The translations under genes and the position numbers were made by a program. A stretch of DNA of 64,000 nt from positions 62,001-126,000 of the forward strand of contig JAOALB010000121.1 in NCBI GenBank assembly GCA_025331125.1, written 5' to 3'. The notes under the pieces were generated by a model that did not search any database, was not told where the DNA came from, and worked only from the letters and a program-made list of their open reading frames with translations. Below are positions 13,112-25,000 of the stretch, in pieces (the stretch's first letter is position 1; each line of letters opens with the position of its first letter). Origin of the DNA: Mycogone perniciosa (taxonomy: Eukaryota > Ascomycota > Sordariomycetes > Hypocreales > Hypocreaceae).

Positions 13112-14713
13112 TTGGCTGCAAGAGACTGGAAGCATTTGTCATCATGGGTCTAAGGTTGTTGAGATGGATTTATTTAGTTTGTCTTTATACAAGGTTCATG
13201 ATAGTTGCGATATTGCCATGATAGCTTGAATGGGGTGTCACGTAAATTAGGAGCTCTTGAATTTCACATTTTCTTGTATGGAGTACTGTGAGGTCCGAGT
13301 AGGGCCCTAATGGCCAAGATATAATAGTGGCCTGATACAATTCTTTACGACTAAAATGTCACTAACAGGTATTTACAAGGAGAGTTTTTTGCATGAGGGA
13401 GGCAATAAGTCATGATCACCAAGACGTCAAAAGCTGCTGTGGGGTATGGCCGGAAAGATGAGTTGGAAAATTAACACCCCTGTGACAAGCAGCAAAAGGG
13501 ATATATACCGACTGCATCTGTACTGTGACAGGTGTGTGAAGACCACAGACCGGGTTTCGGTATAGCCCCAACAAGGGGGTTAAAAAGGATCTTGGTGCCC
13601 TTGTAGATACAGAGTAGCCCAAATGATACATAAAATTGACCTACTATATTCTGACATCCTCCTTTGTCCCCTCTAGGGGTTTTTTCTACTCGCTGTATAC
13701 CTTTCATTTCTATCGCCAGTCATTGTTTACTGCCTGGCTGGTGCCTATTGTTACCATAGACCGCCAGTAGTGTTTATAGTCTTCAAGGCTTTTCAACTTC
13801 GGAGCCACTATCCTAGCTAGATGAAGATGAAATGCAACTTCGGTAAAATTCTACCATACGTTTATTGATATAATTCCATTATGCTATCTACACCTCTGAC
13901 TTGAGCGTTGCGTTCTATTCTAATTGACCCAAAGTTTGGTATCGCAATCTGCCCCAAACACGTATGCTCCGTGCTAAACCTTATTTAATATCCATACTGA
14001 TGTCTAACTCCAACACGGTGGCAGGGTCTGACGTGAGATGGCAAATCCCGCAGTCTAGACTGTCTCCCTCTCTATGACTGAGCACGGTAACATATGGAGC
14101 TTCCTGGCGCAGAAGCCCCCGGCAGTTGCATGTGAAGCATTTGGGCCTTTGTAACAAGTCCCAAAGAAACTGGGAGTGGGTCTTCTCGTGGCCAGATATA
14201 CCATGTATGAATGGTTAGTTCTGAGCTTGATCTGCTTTTAGCAACATCAAGCAGTATGACCAACGTAGTGTGATGTGCTGACAGTCATCACATTTGATCC
14301 TAATACAGGGGTAGGTGTTATAGGTAGCTTTGAGGTAGCATTACTCGTATGAAGCAGCGGAGCGTGGGGCCATCCCTCGAAGTCTTTAGCCTAATAATAT
14401 TGCATCCATATCCTTTAAGCCAGGGGTTACAACGGGCTGATCAAACTAACGCCGCTTTGACAGAGCTAAAGTATCTGTACGAGGTCCGGCAGATTCATCT
14501 TAATCTTTATTTGCTTTGTTTGCCTAGACCGAGCCGGGGGCGGCACAGCCAGCCACGATCTGAAGATCCACATAGCTGTCACCCGGCTATCATGGCCGGC
14601 ATAGGACACTCGATATTGCGGCACTTATCCTTGCTAGACGAAAAATAACGCGCATGAGCAATCATATTGGCGCCGGCAATATTCTTTAATACGGAGTAGT
14701 AAGTACTACCAAG
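13112..14713. other. Intergenic with a degraded repeat fragment
   Basis: About 1.6 kb between the Tc-type gene and the first ligase, which converge on it. It contains TACGGAGT-type motifs (near 13279 and 14690) and, at about 14000-14033, a stretch matching 35219-35252 with mostly transition differences. No gene or RNA could be supported. Confidence 0.5.
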
Positions 14714-16706
14714 CTAATCAGCCATTTGCATGCCACACCAATCCCACGGCCTCTGTAAATCCTTCTCCCCGATCGCTATGACAGTTTTGTTACTCCAATA
14801 TTCAACATCCGATGGCGGGTTTTCGATTGGCCACCAGTCCGTCGTCTTGAAAAAGTCTCTACGAACCGCTTTCTTAATTGGCTTCCCAATGGATGTCAGC
14901 GGAAGAGTCTCGCCGTCCTTTAGGATGCGAAGAAGAGTGGGGAGCATGTAAGTGGGCAAGGTTTCGGCCAGGTCGGACCGGATTTTGGCAAAAGTAATTT
15001 GGTCTGGCCGTGTATCGCCGTCCGGGCTGAGACGAATAATAGCACCGCAAAGCTCTTTCGCTACCGTGTGCGGGATCCCGAGGACGCAAGCCTCCGAGAT
15101 GTACGGGAGGTTCAGCAAACTGTTTTCTACCAATAGTGCTGGGATCTTGGCGAAGCGATATATAATAACTAGAAACCGGATTAGCTGGTCATTCTGCCTC
15201 GCTGCTGATTCATCGATGGAAAACCATCATCAAGAGACACTTACAGTCCGAGTTGGTCCTGCCACCAAATAAATATTGGCCATCCCTAAGTTCAGCATAA
15301 TCTCCCGTCTTGTAGTATCCCTCTTTATCAAATGCCTCCTGCGTCGCCTTCTCGTCACCAAGATAGCTGTTTAGAGAATTTGCCGTTAGCTTATGCACCC
15401 ACACGAGCAGTGGATAATCACGGCATTGCTTACTGCGTAAACATTCTTGAGCTGTTGATGAGAATCTCGCCGTGATCGCCCTCTGCAAGCTTCACCTTGA
15501 CGTTTGACATGGGGGTCCCAACCGAGTTCTTTAGACACAGTTAGCTTTCCGTGAGCTCATATCGATGATTCGTATGTATGTGGTTACTGCGTACCGGCAC
15601 CATGGGAATTCCCTTGATGGAAGGTCCTCCCAGCTCCGTTGCGCTGTAGAAGATTTCAACAGGCAGGCCTGTCAAATCGGACCAGAATTTCATTGTTGAT
15701 GATTCGACCATGCTTCCTCCACATTTTATGACGGACAAACCGCTAAACCAACTGGCATAATCCACCTCAGGCTCTTTTTCCATCTTGCTGATTAGAACCG
15801 ATTTTAGTCTTCTCAAAGTCATGGGACTGAACGACATGGATGTAATTCGGTGGTTCTGGAATGTCTCTAGGATTGAGATGGTTGTGGACTTCTCTTCCAT
15901 CGTGAATAGTTTCACCCCGGTTACCATGGCCTCTAAAAGGCATCTTGCACCTCCGATCCAATGGATTGGGCGATAGTTGATAGTAGCGCTGCCCGGTTCA
16001 GCAAGCTCTGGGTACGCAAAACATTGCCTTGGAAGTACAACCATCTTGGGATTTCCAGTGGTGCCAGAGGTGAACAGCACCGCACCGGGGTCTTCGGCAG
16101 CCAGCCAAAGTTTGTCATCAATCCTGATGCCGTCCATACTCCAAAGAGGCTCCGAATCGCATGAAGTTTGTAGTGAGAAAAGCTCTGAGCTACCATGTTT
16201 GTTCATGTATGCGTTTATTTCACCAGCTTTGCCCATGCAACCGCTGCTTGCGACAATGCAACGTGCATTCGCTCTCGAAAGGAGATGGTGTGCCTCAACG
16301 GGAAGTATGCCAGAACCTGGTGAACCATTGGGTTAACATAAACACACAGGCGAAGGCAGTCACCTAAGCCATCAGTGTATAAAGACTCACTCAAGAGTAT
16401 CGGGGCGCCGCCCATAGCCCGTATAGCCAAAAAAGAGACAAGAAACTCATAGCCACTTTTTGAGAGAAGACCGACATAGCGAGAATCGTCAACCAACAGT
16501 CCATTAGCATTGATCGCCGATGCAGCTAGACGTGCCCGGAGGAGATTGCGCGTCTCCAAGATGTCTCCGAGCAAATGCAGATATGTCTTCTCATAGCCGT
16601 ATGAATCATGGACGACTGTGTCGGATATCGGAGTCCGATTAGCCGCAATGAGCAGCCTCACAAGGACAGGATCGTGTGGGAAGGTGTGTATTAATTTGAC
16701 AGTCAT
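14714..16706 (-). CDS. AMP-forming ligase (acyl-CoA synthetase-like), copy A
   Basis: Five exons (16706-16391, 16316-15595, 15528-15434, 15366-15245, 15168-14714) give 569 residues; all junctions are GT-AG and phase-consistent. ANL superfamily: the enzyme would activate a carboxylate with ATP and pass it to CoA or another acceptor. Visible motifs: phosphate-binding loop TSGTTGNPKM at about residue 184, YSATELGG (adenine/TE motif), YYKTGDYAELRDGQ and GGR (hinge) and GKPIKK near 513 carrying the C-terminal catalytic lysine. The usual glycine after the loop lysine is methionine (PKM, not PKG). No carrier-protein or condensation domain follows, so it is a stand-alone ligase, not an NRPS. Start chosen at 16706 because the paralogue begins the same way (VKLIHTFPHD versus TTTHKFPND). 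Substrate unknown; it could be a medium-chain or aryl acid ligase. Confidence 0.85.
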
Positions 16707-17400
16707 GGCGACGCAGGGGTTTGTTGGATATCGAGTGTTACTAGGCAGTGCTCCGTGTGAAGAGAGTTCTCCAAGATCAAATATAAAAGAGGCAAACCGA
16801 CCATTGAAGCTTGATAGCTTGTCTCGCCCTCGACGAGTCCCCACGCGCACACCGCAAGCTGCTACATGTGGACGATGAAGGTCAAGTGGCTTGCTGAAAA
16901 TCCTGTTGCTAACCGCTAGCCTAATTAGCTGAGCGACGGTATCCGTACGCAGATTAAGAAAGACATATGGACGGACGCAGCTCTCAATTCTACTTCATGC
17001 ATGTTCCAGTCCAGCTTTCGGAGGTCATAGCAACAGATATGGGAATGGATGTCGGCACAGCCATACATGGCGGGCCATCGGTGACGGGGGCACGACTAAA
17101 TTAGCCTCATACCCCTGAGTGACATCGGGACTGGAGGCTTCATGCACTGACCTGAACCTAGCTTTGTTTGCTCCTTTCTCTAGCCGTTCAAGTGCAGCCA
17201 CATCTAACACCTGAAGCTAGCTTCCATTCACCTGCGACTACAGAGTAGTAGTAGTAGTACCTCGTACTCGTATTATAGATAGATACTAGTATGTACGGAG
17301 TATATACAAGTAATAGTCGGAGTAGATCCCAGTCTCGCCCTCTAGCAAATGTCGTGTTACGAAGTTGAGCTGTAAAAACAAAACAAACTTATCGCATCGT
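16707..17400. promoter_or_regulatory. Spacer between the two ligases, presumed promoter of copy A
   Basis: 694 bp between the stop of copy B and the start of copy A, both on the minus strand. About 17240-17330 is low-complexity DNA built on GTAGTA/TACTAG steps and includes a TACGGAGTATA motif. No gene is seen. Promoter role is inferred from position only. Confidence 0.4.
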
Positions 17401-19294
17401 TTAATAGTTTACATCGTGAACATACTGAAACCCTGGCGCCGGGTTGTCAACCGATCGCCAATCCTCGTTCTCAAAAAACCTTTTCCACACGAACCGCCTG
17501 ACAATCTTCCCCGATTGAGTTTTCGGCACTACGTCTCCATCTTTCATGATTCGAATAGCAGCAGGTAACATGTAGCTCGGTAATACCTTGGAGAGATCGG
17601 CGCGTATTCTGTTCAAGATGTTCTGCTGCGTCTGTGGGTTATTTTCTCTTAGGCGAATTACAGCCGCACATATCTCTGTGGCGTCTGGGTCCGGCGCAGC
17701 GAACACACATGCCTCCGAGATGTAGGGAAGATCCTGAAGAGTGGATTCCACGCGCATCACCGGTATTCGAAAAGAGTAAAACCGTATTTCTAGCCAAAAT
17801 TTAGCGACGTCTTGACAGCAGTGTTGCGCGTGCTCAACACTTACGATCAGTCATTCGGCCAACGATAAAGTATTCGCCATCGCGGAACTCGACAAGGTCT
17901 CCAGTCTTGTAATAGCCTTCCTCGTCGAAAGCTTCCTGTGTTGCCTGTTCATCACCAATATAGCTGCCCAGAGTCCGTCCAGTCAGTCTATGCACATGGA
18001 GAAGACAAAAAGGGATATCTCACATACCGAATCATCATAAATGGACTCTTCACTCGGAGCTCGCCGTGGTCTCCTTCTGTCAACTTGACGATTGTGTTAA
18101 AGACAGGAGAGCCAATCGAACCCTTTGCAAATTTCATGTGAGCTTCCTCGACTATCCCGGTTCGCAAAATCTAGCACGTACCAAACCCTTCAAGTGCGAT
18201 ATTCCTACAGTTATAGCACCACCAAACTCAGTTCCGGCATATATGCTTTGGAATGGTAGGCCTGTGAGATCAGACCAAAATTGCGCCGTCTCTTGGGCAG
18301 CCATGCCCGAGGAGCAGCGGAAATGCGTCAGGTGCTGAAACCAAGCGGAGCATTCCTTGCGCCTCTCCTCAGATAATCTTCCGTTCTCATCGGTCATCAA
18401 GTCTTTCATTGCCTTGAGCATCCAAGGAGAGAATGTCGCCCACGTAATTCGATGTTTCTTAAAGGCACCCAAGAGCTCCTGGGCGGTAGTGTTTGCCCTG
18501 AGAGCATAAAGTTTCTTGCCTGTTACCATGGGCGCAATGAGATTTGTTGCACCACCAACCCAAAAACACGGACGGTAGCTGATGGTCGTGCTACCAGGTG
18601 CAGCAAGATATGTTGGGATGAGGCTTCGCCTTGGAATGACCACTCCTTTGTGGCGCCCTGTAGTTCCCGATGTCAAGATGGCCCATCCGGGACCGCTTAG
18701 ATCAAAAACAAGATCATCATCAATACAGACATCGGTGGCTTTGACTGGTGCTGCCTGACATGAAATTGACAAGGCTGAGATTTCTTGGCCCTCATGCTTG
18801 AGTTGATATGAGACTTTTTCCTGTACCACTTGCATGCACTCTCTGCCTGCGAGGAAGCATGTCACATTTGTGTGACGAAGAAAGTATGCCGTCTCATCAG
18901 GGTCAAGATCAGGGCCTGGTCATTTGCCCAATGTTAGAGTGCAGTGCAACATAAGGTAGTAGGTATGAAGATACGTACTCAGGGGCATACAAGCGCCACC
19001 AATGGAGCGGATAGCAAAAAAGGCGACAATGAACTCATACCCGCTCTTCGATATAACTGCAATAAAGGGGTTCTCTTGGTTTAAGCATCCATCCGCGTTT
19101 ATCTTTGTAGCTGGAAGTTGCGTGCGGATATCATGGCGCATCTGGAGAACATCGCCCAACAGTTCAGGGTAAGTCTTATCGAAGCCGTGAACATCATGAA
19201 CGATTATGTCCGAGTCTGCAGCCTGTTGAGCCGCAAGAAGCAGCCTGACTAGGGCAAGATCGTTTGGGAATTTGTGTGTCGTCGTGACTGCCAT
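17401..19294 (-). CDS. AMP-forming ligase (acyl-CoA synthetase-like), copy B
   Basis: Five exons (19294-18979, 18915-18182, 18122-18028, 17963-17845, 17789-17401) give 550 residues. Exons 1 and 3 match copy A exactly in length (316 and 95 nt), and all four introns sit at equivalent positions, so the pair arose by tandem duplication. Motifs: TSGTTGRHKGVV loop near residue 184 (histidine where proline is usual), YAGTEFGG, YYKTGDLVEFRDGEY with VGRMTD, and the A10-like segment KTQSGKIVRRF with the catalytic lysine near 515. Likely ATP-dependent acid activation; substrate unknown. No carrier domain. The stretch after residue 105 (DLDPDETAYFLRHTNVTCFL) resembles fungal acetyl-CoA-synthetase-like accessory enzymes of metabolite clusters. 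It shares an 803-bp divergent promoter region with the flavin monooxygenase. An alternative start nine codons upstream is possible. Confidence 0.87.
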
Positions 19295-20097
19295 TGCTGA
19301 GTGTCTGTACCGTGTCTTCACTGTTGCGGTTTCAATCGGCTCGTATCGTATGCGGTAGATTTTATTCGCAGTTCCTTTTACAAGTCAACTCTGTGAGGGC
19401 GTCTGAGGGCGTCTGAAGAGGTGTAGGGTGTGGAGCTGTTACTCTCCGGCAATTGAACATACACCCACTCCGTAGCCTAGTGTGCATACTCGTATCATAT
19501 CAAGGTGCTCAATTGGAGAGGGTCTGGAATCCGTGGCGTGGTCCGGACCTTGTGGTGGCAAAGACGAAGGAAGAGTCTGTCTCACCGCGTGTTGGGCAAC
19601 TTGACTTGGGCTGAAATGCTGTTGAGCGCTAATAGTGTCATGTCAAACATGGCGGTATTAGTACGGAGTACGGAGTCCTAATACTAGCTCGATGATCAAG
19701 GTACGGAACGTCCCCATGCCGATCGATTGCGACCAGTCGTTTGGAGATCAAATCATCGGGGTGTCTAAGAGATATTACTCATTCTTGTTATCTTATTGTT
19801 GGGTACTCCGTACTTGATGAACTTGACAATCACTGCCTTTCCAAGCGTATTTTGCTTTTTTCCTTCCCCAATCAGCTTGCTTCTTTTCTCTCAATCCACT
19901 CGTGATATTACTACAAAGGCCCTTCAGCTTATCCACACAGCCGGTACAGTGGGAGTAACCGACACACTTGTCTTTAAGAAAAAGCTACCGAAGGGGTGCG
20001 GGACTGTCTCACACCCACTGTACTTTTAACCTCTCCATCTGCCATGCCAATTAACACGCAAGTCTTGAGAGTACATTCACTTTAACCACTGACAAAA
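19295..20097. promoter_or_regulatory. Divergent promoter region between ligase B and flavin monooxygenase
   Basis: 803 bp separate two head-to-head start codons, which suggests shared control. The region carries a tandem TACGGAGTACGGAGT (about 19660-19676) and an opposite-orientation GTACTCCGTAC near 19803, plus pyrimidine-rich tracts before the monooxygenase start. No specific transcription-factor site was proven. Confidence 0.45.
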
Positions 20098-21804
20098 ATG
20101 CCTGAAAACCAGAAAATCAAGTCTGTCGCGGTAATTGGCGCTGGGGCATCCGGTAATTCTATCAGGCCGTAATCACGCATTTCTACTCAGCTAACGTGGT
20201 GCATGTATATTAGGTGCTATAACAGTGGCTGCCCTCAAAGCCGAACAGGCATTTGACCGTATACGCGTGTTTGAGCGAAGACAAGCGCCTGGCGGGATGT
20301 GGTGAGTATCGTACCCATACCAAATACCAATTCACGATTCTTCAAGTACTTACAACATATTTCAGGATCTACGATGCCTCCACCAAGCCTAGTCTCGTCG
20401 TTCCCCCGGGATCAATTGCTCCTGAGACCGATATGCCTTTAGAGATTCCGGAACATCTTCCTTGTGTTACATCGCCCAACAAGCAAGAGCGGTTTTCAGA
20501 AACGCCTCTATATGGCTCGTTAATGTAAAGAGAGCGTGATGCGACTCGGACGAAGCTAACAAACCACCCAGGACCAATACCCCTAGCGTTATTATGTGCT
20601 ACTCAGATGTTCCCTTCCCACATGGCCCTTCTATTCCCTTTGTTCCTCACCACATCGCTCGCCAATATGTAGAAGGTTACTTTTCAGTTCACCACACGGA
20701 TTCTCTTCTCGTGCTCAACACTACTGTTGAGGACCTTTCTCAAATCTCTTCTCCCGAGGGGCAGAAGCAGTGGAAGTTGACCCTCAGAAAACACGAACCC
20801 GTACAAGATGTTGACATCTGGTGGGAGGAAATCTATGACGCTGTGGTCATAGCAAACGGACATTATTCGATTCCCCATGTACGACCATCCATATCTGCAA
20901 CTACTGGACTAAGTGCTCATTGCTCCTCTAGATACCACATGTCAAAGGCTTGACTGAGTACATCCAAAGGTTTCCTGGTCGAGTTATTCATTCCAAATCC
21001 TATCGCAAACCTCATATTTTCACCTCAAAGCGAGTACTCATTGTTGGCAGCGGGATATCAGCAACCGAAATAGCCAAAGACTTGCTTCCGGTAGCTCATA
21101 TCCCCATCTACCAGTCTAGGCGATCGTTTCCCAAGTCCGGAATCATTATGGAGATAGCAGACGTGGAACGGAGAAACATCATAACAGAATATCTACCTGA
21201 CGGTCGAATTCTCTTGGAGGACGGCGAATATTTAGATGATATTGATGTAGTCATCTACTGCACCGGCTACCAGCCTTCGTATCCGTTTTGGAATAACAAG
21301 GCTAATGGGGGCCCATTGTGGGATTATAAAAAGGAAAGACTGGTAAAGACCTACCTACACACATTCTTTCAAGACTTTCCCAATCTCGGCATTGTTGGGA
21401 TTCAACGCACCATTACTTTTCGGAGCTTTGAATACCAGGCGGTTGCTCTCGCCCGACTATTTGCTGGCCGGAATGCAGTGGCTTTTCCAACGCCAGAGGA
21501 ACATGAAGAATGGGAGAAGAAGACGGAAGAAGAGAGTGAAACCAATAGCCGAACCTTTCATACGCTTGGAGTTGAGGATGGTGGGAGGCGTAGATGGATG
21601 GAAGCACTCTACAAATTTGCCGGGCCGTGCACCCTGTCAGGAAGAGGGAGGAATCCTCCAGTGTTTGGAGAGAAGGAGAAGGAAGTCGTAATGAAGCAGA
21701 AGAGAGCTGATCTGCTTGCTGAGAGGAGAAGTCTCCTTGGCCAGCCCAAGGATGGATCGATCAGGGTCGGGGAAACGACGTATGAGTTGTTGGGATTCAT
21801 CTGA
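20098..21804 (+). CDS. Flavin-containing monooxygenase (FMO-type, FAD/NADPH)
   Basis: Five exons (20098-20152, 20214-20301, 20366-20524, 20572-20878, 20932-21804) give 493 residues; phases agree at every GT-AG junction. FAD-binding Rossmann motif VAVIGAGASGA spans the first junction (residues about 10-20), followed by the second-strand FERRQAPGGMW. A second dinucleotide motif, VLIVGSGISATE, near residue 237 binds NADPH. YCTGYQ near residue 345 is the conserved C/A-T-G-Y segment of FMOs and Baeyer-Villiger-like enzymes. The family transfers one oxygen from O2 to N, S or carbonyl carbon. No signal peptide, so probably cytosolic. Head-to-head with ligase B and followed 260 bp later by the ABC transporter, which suggests oxidative tailoring of the ligase product. 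Substrate not predictable. Confidence 0.9.
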
Positions 21805-22063
21805 GGCGCGAGGAGCGCTCCCATAGGGGGGGATATTAGCTTGTGGAGATTAAACTGCCACTTGTACGTGCGCTAGGACTTGGGCCGCTATGATGTCTCA
21901 AAATTACCAATTCATGCCCTGAGATACGAAGTACTACAACTGAACATACCTCTTGTTTTACTTTTATTTTGTTTGTTTGTCAGGGTGGCAGGACTCTGTT
22001 GAGTTTACTCCGTGCCTCCAGTCCTTTGTCATCCCATCTGGGCGAAAGATGACTTGATGTCCA

Positions 22064-25000
22064 ATGTTATTATCATGGATGCCGCTTTGCACCGATTTGA
22101 CAGTCGCGGGCAGTCACTGTACGGCACTGATCGGCTGTCGCAGGGCCCTGGGGCATTCTCTAGAAGGTGAGTTTGATGTGGCCCAATCAAGGGGTTGTTT
22201 GAGATTTGTCTTGCTCCCAGAACCGAGCATTGATCAAGGCAATGCCCATGTATTTGTTTCGCCTGCGAGTCTGTCAATGACTTGATTATCCCGCAGAAGC
22301 TAAATCACAGTTGCCAGTCCTCGTCATGATGCATCTGACGCTACGTGGGTGATTGACGTTGCTGAATTCGCCCGATCTGGCTATCTCCAAGCCATCATTC
22401 TCGCCGCTTCTGCAATCTGGTTGCCATATCGCTTACATCGACTTCCTGTCGTCGCGGTCGACTCCAAGACTAAATCCTCCACCATACGATGGCATTACGA
22501 GCTCCTATCACAGGCAGCTCGTGCGACTGCACTGACTTTCATCGCCTTCGCTTGCATCGATGGCCAACTTCACATGATCAACTTCGCTGCTGTCGCCTAT
22601 GCCGAGATCCTTGGCCTGTTGCGACTGGCTGACGATATCCACTGGCGTCGTGGAGCTCTGCATCAAGTGAATTTTGTCCTAACAGGCATGTTGCTTATCC
22701 TCGTGGCCGCACAACTCCTCCCTTGTATCCAAATCAGGTCTCAGTGCACCACCAACGTTGGCATCCTGGGAGGCATATCATCGCTTGCCGCTGCAGTTTT
22801 TATCGCCTCAATTACACCAAGGGAATGGGTGCCGTCTAGTATTGACCTGGAAATATGCAACATGAACCATGCATTACGACGAGCTCCAGCCCCCGAGGAA
22901 ACTTGCAGCTGGTTCAACTACTATTGTACATATGGATGGCTTACCCCGATGATCTGGAAGGGCGTGGCGAACAAGCTCGACATGTCAGGCATCCCGACAC
23001 TGGCCTGGTACGATGAGCCAAAGCACCTGCTGCGTGGAATACAAGAGGCACGCGCCGTCTCCAAGTCAACATTTTGGACCATTTTACGGTTTCAGCGGAA
23101 AGAGTTCACGTTGATGGTCCTTTGGATCATTGCCAGTTCATGCCTAGAAAATGTTGCACCGTATGCCATGTTCAGGCTACTCAACCATATTGCAAACCCG
23201 ACGGCAGCCATTTACCGCCCTTGGATCTGGCTGGTCCTTATGTTTGTTGGTCCAATGAGTCGCTCCATCTGTTTCCAGCAGTATTTGTTCACCTCTACCA
23301 GATTCATTGTCCGACTCAAGTCAGGCATGACCCAAGAGCTATATCATAGGGCCTTGAAATCTATGCAGATGGATGAAAGCCTATTCAAGAGGAGTGGAAA
23401 CGCCCAGAAATCCGGACTCAAAAAGCCCCAGGTCGCTCAAAAGCTCACATCAACCGGCCGCATGGCGAATTTAATGGCAGCTGATATAGATGCCATCTAC
23501 AGAGCTCGTGATATCATTATAGCTACTGTTGGGGTTCCAATTGGAACAGCTATCTCTCTTGGCGGCCTTTACAAGATGATGGGCTGGGTGTCCGTTGTTG
23601 GCATTGTGATTATGGTTCTCGCAACACCCCTCTCCATATTGCTCGGGAAAATGATGTATACGGTTCAAAAGCATGTCAGGAAGGCCCAAGATGGACGAAT
23701 ATCCTTGATTACAGAGTATCTATCTTCTATCCGGGCCATCAAGTATTTGGCTTGGGAAGATGCTATTCTAGACAAGGTTGATGATGCAAGGGCCACGGAA
23801 CAGCGAGGATTGTGGAAAGTGTCCATCTTTCAAACCGTCATCAACGTCATCACGCAAGCATTTCCCTACATCGGCCTATTGGCCATGTTTGGCCTGTATG
23901 TGGGAACGCAGAAGCGCCGTCTTGCTGCCTCGACTGCCTTCACGGCCATTGTGTTAGTCAAGAACACTCGGAGAAATGCGAGATCGGCGAGTGCAAACTC
24001 GAGAAAATTCACTGCGGCAATAGTCGCTTTTAAACGGTTGGATGAATACTTTGAAAGCGCCGTTCCTCTTGTGCGACACCCAATTGGGCCGTTGAGGATG
24101 AAGAATGCCTCATTCTACCAGAGCAAGTCAGCTGCATGCACATTCCGCCTCAAGAATATCTCCATCGATTTTGTTCATGGAGGTTTCAATGTCATTACTG
24201 GCCAAAGTGGCAGTGGAAAATCCACCCTTTTGCTCGCGATTCTTGGAGAAACCCATACGACATGCCTAGAAAGCGGCACTATAACAGCACCAAGGGACAT
24301 CGCCTTCACGTCACAGTCTGTGTGGCTCCAAAGTGCCACTATTCGAGATAATATTCTCTTCCACAGCCCCATCGAGAAGGTCCGCTACAACCAAGTTATC
24401 GAAGCATGCTGTCTAGCTGTAGACTTGAAGGAGATGCCAAGTGGCGACATGACTATGGTCGGCGAGGATGGCGCATCGCTATCGGGGGGTCAAATGGCGC
24501 GAGTTGCCTTGGCAAGGGCGCTCTATTCAAAAGCATCTCTTCTTCTCCTTGATGATGTTTTTTCTGCCCTTGATACGAAGACCTCAGCAGAGGTATGGAA
24601 GCGCTGCTTCTGCACTGGCACTCTTCTCACAAATAGAACAATTGTTCTGGTTACCCAGATTCCGTGGATCTTTTCGCAGGCAGATATGGCCATCGTTCTT
24701 GATCAAGGTCAAGTGAAGAAAATCAATGCAAACATCGGTGCTGTTCGCCACCCCGTAACGATCGACCAAGCCGTTGGAGCCATCAACTCCAAGATACAAG
24801 CGAAGCCGCCGCAACCGTACAAATGTTTTAGAAGTCGTCCATCAGGGGTTACAGATGATACCTCTGCCAAGGAAATTGTCAATCAAGAAATGAAGGCGTC
24901 AGGAAAAGTTGGCCGTCTGACTTGTAAGATTGACTCCAAACTCTCCATACTTCTGACAGCCTTCTTTGGTTGAGCTAGCTAACTTTAATAGTGTTTCAGT

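Noticed and set aside
22349..22351. GTG at 22349 as start of the ABC transporter
   Set aside because: Fungal nuclear genes start at ATG; a phase-correct upstream exon with GTGAGT donor and CACAG acceptor supplies an ATG at 22064.
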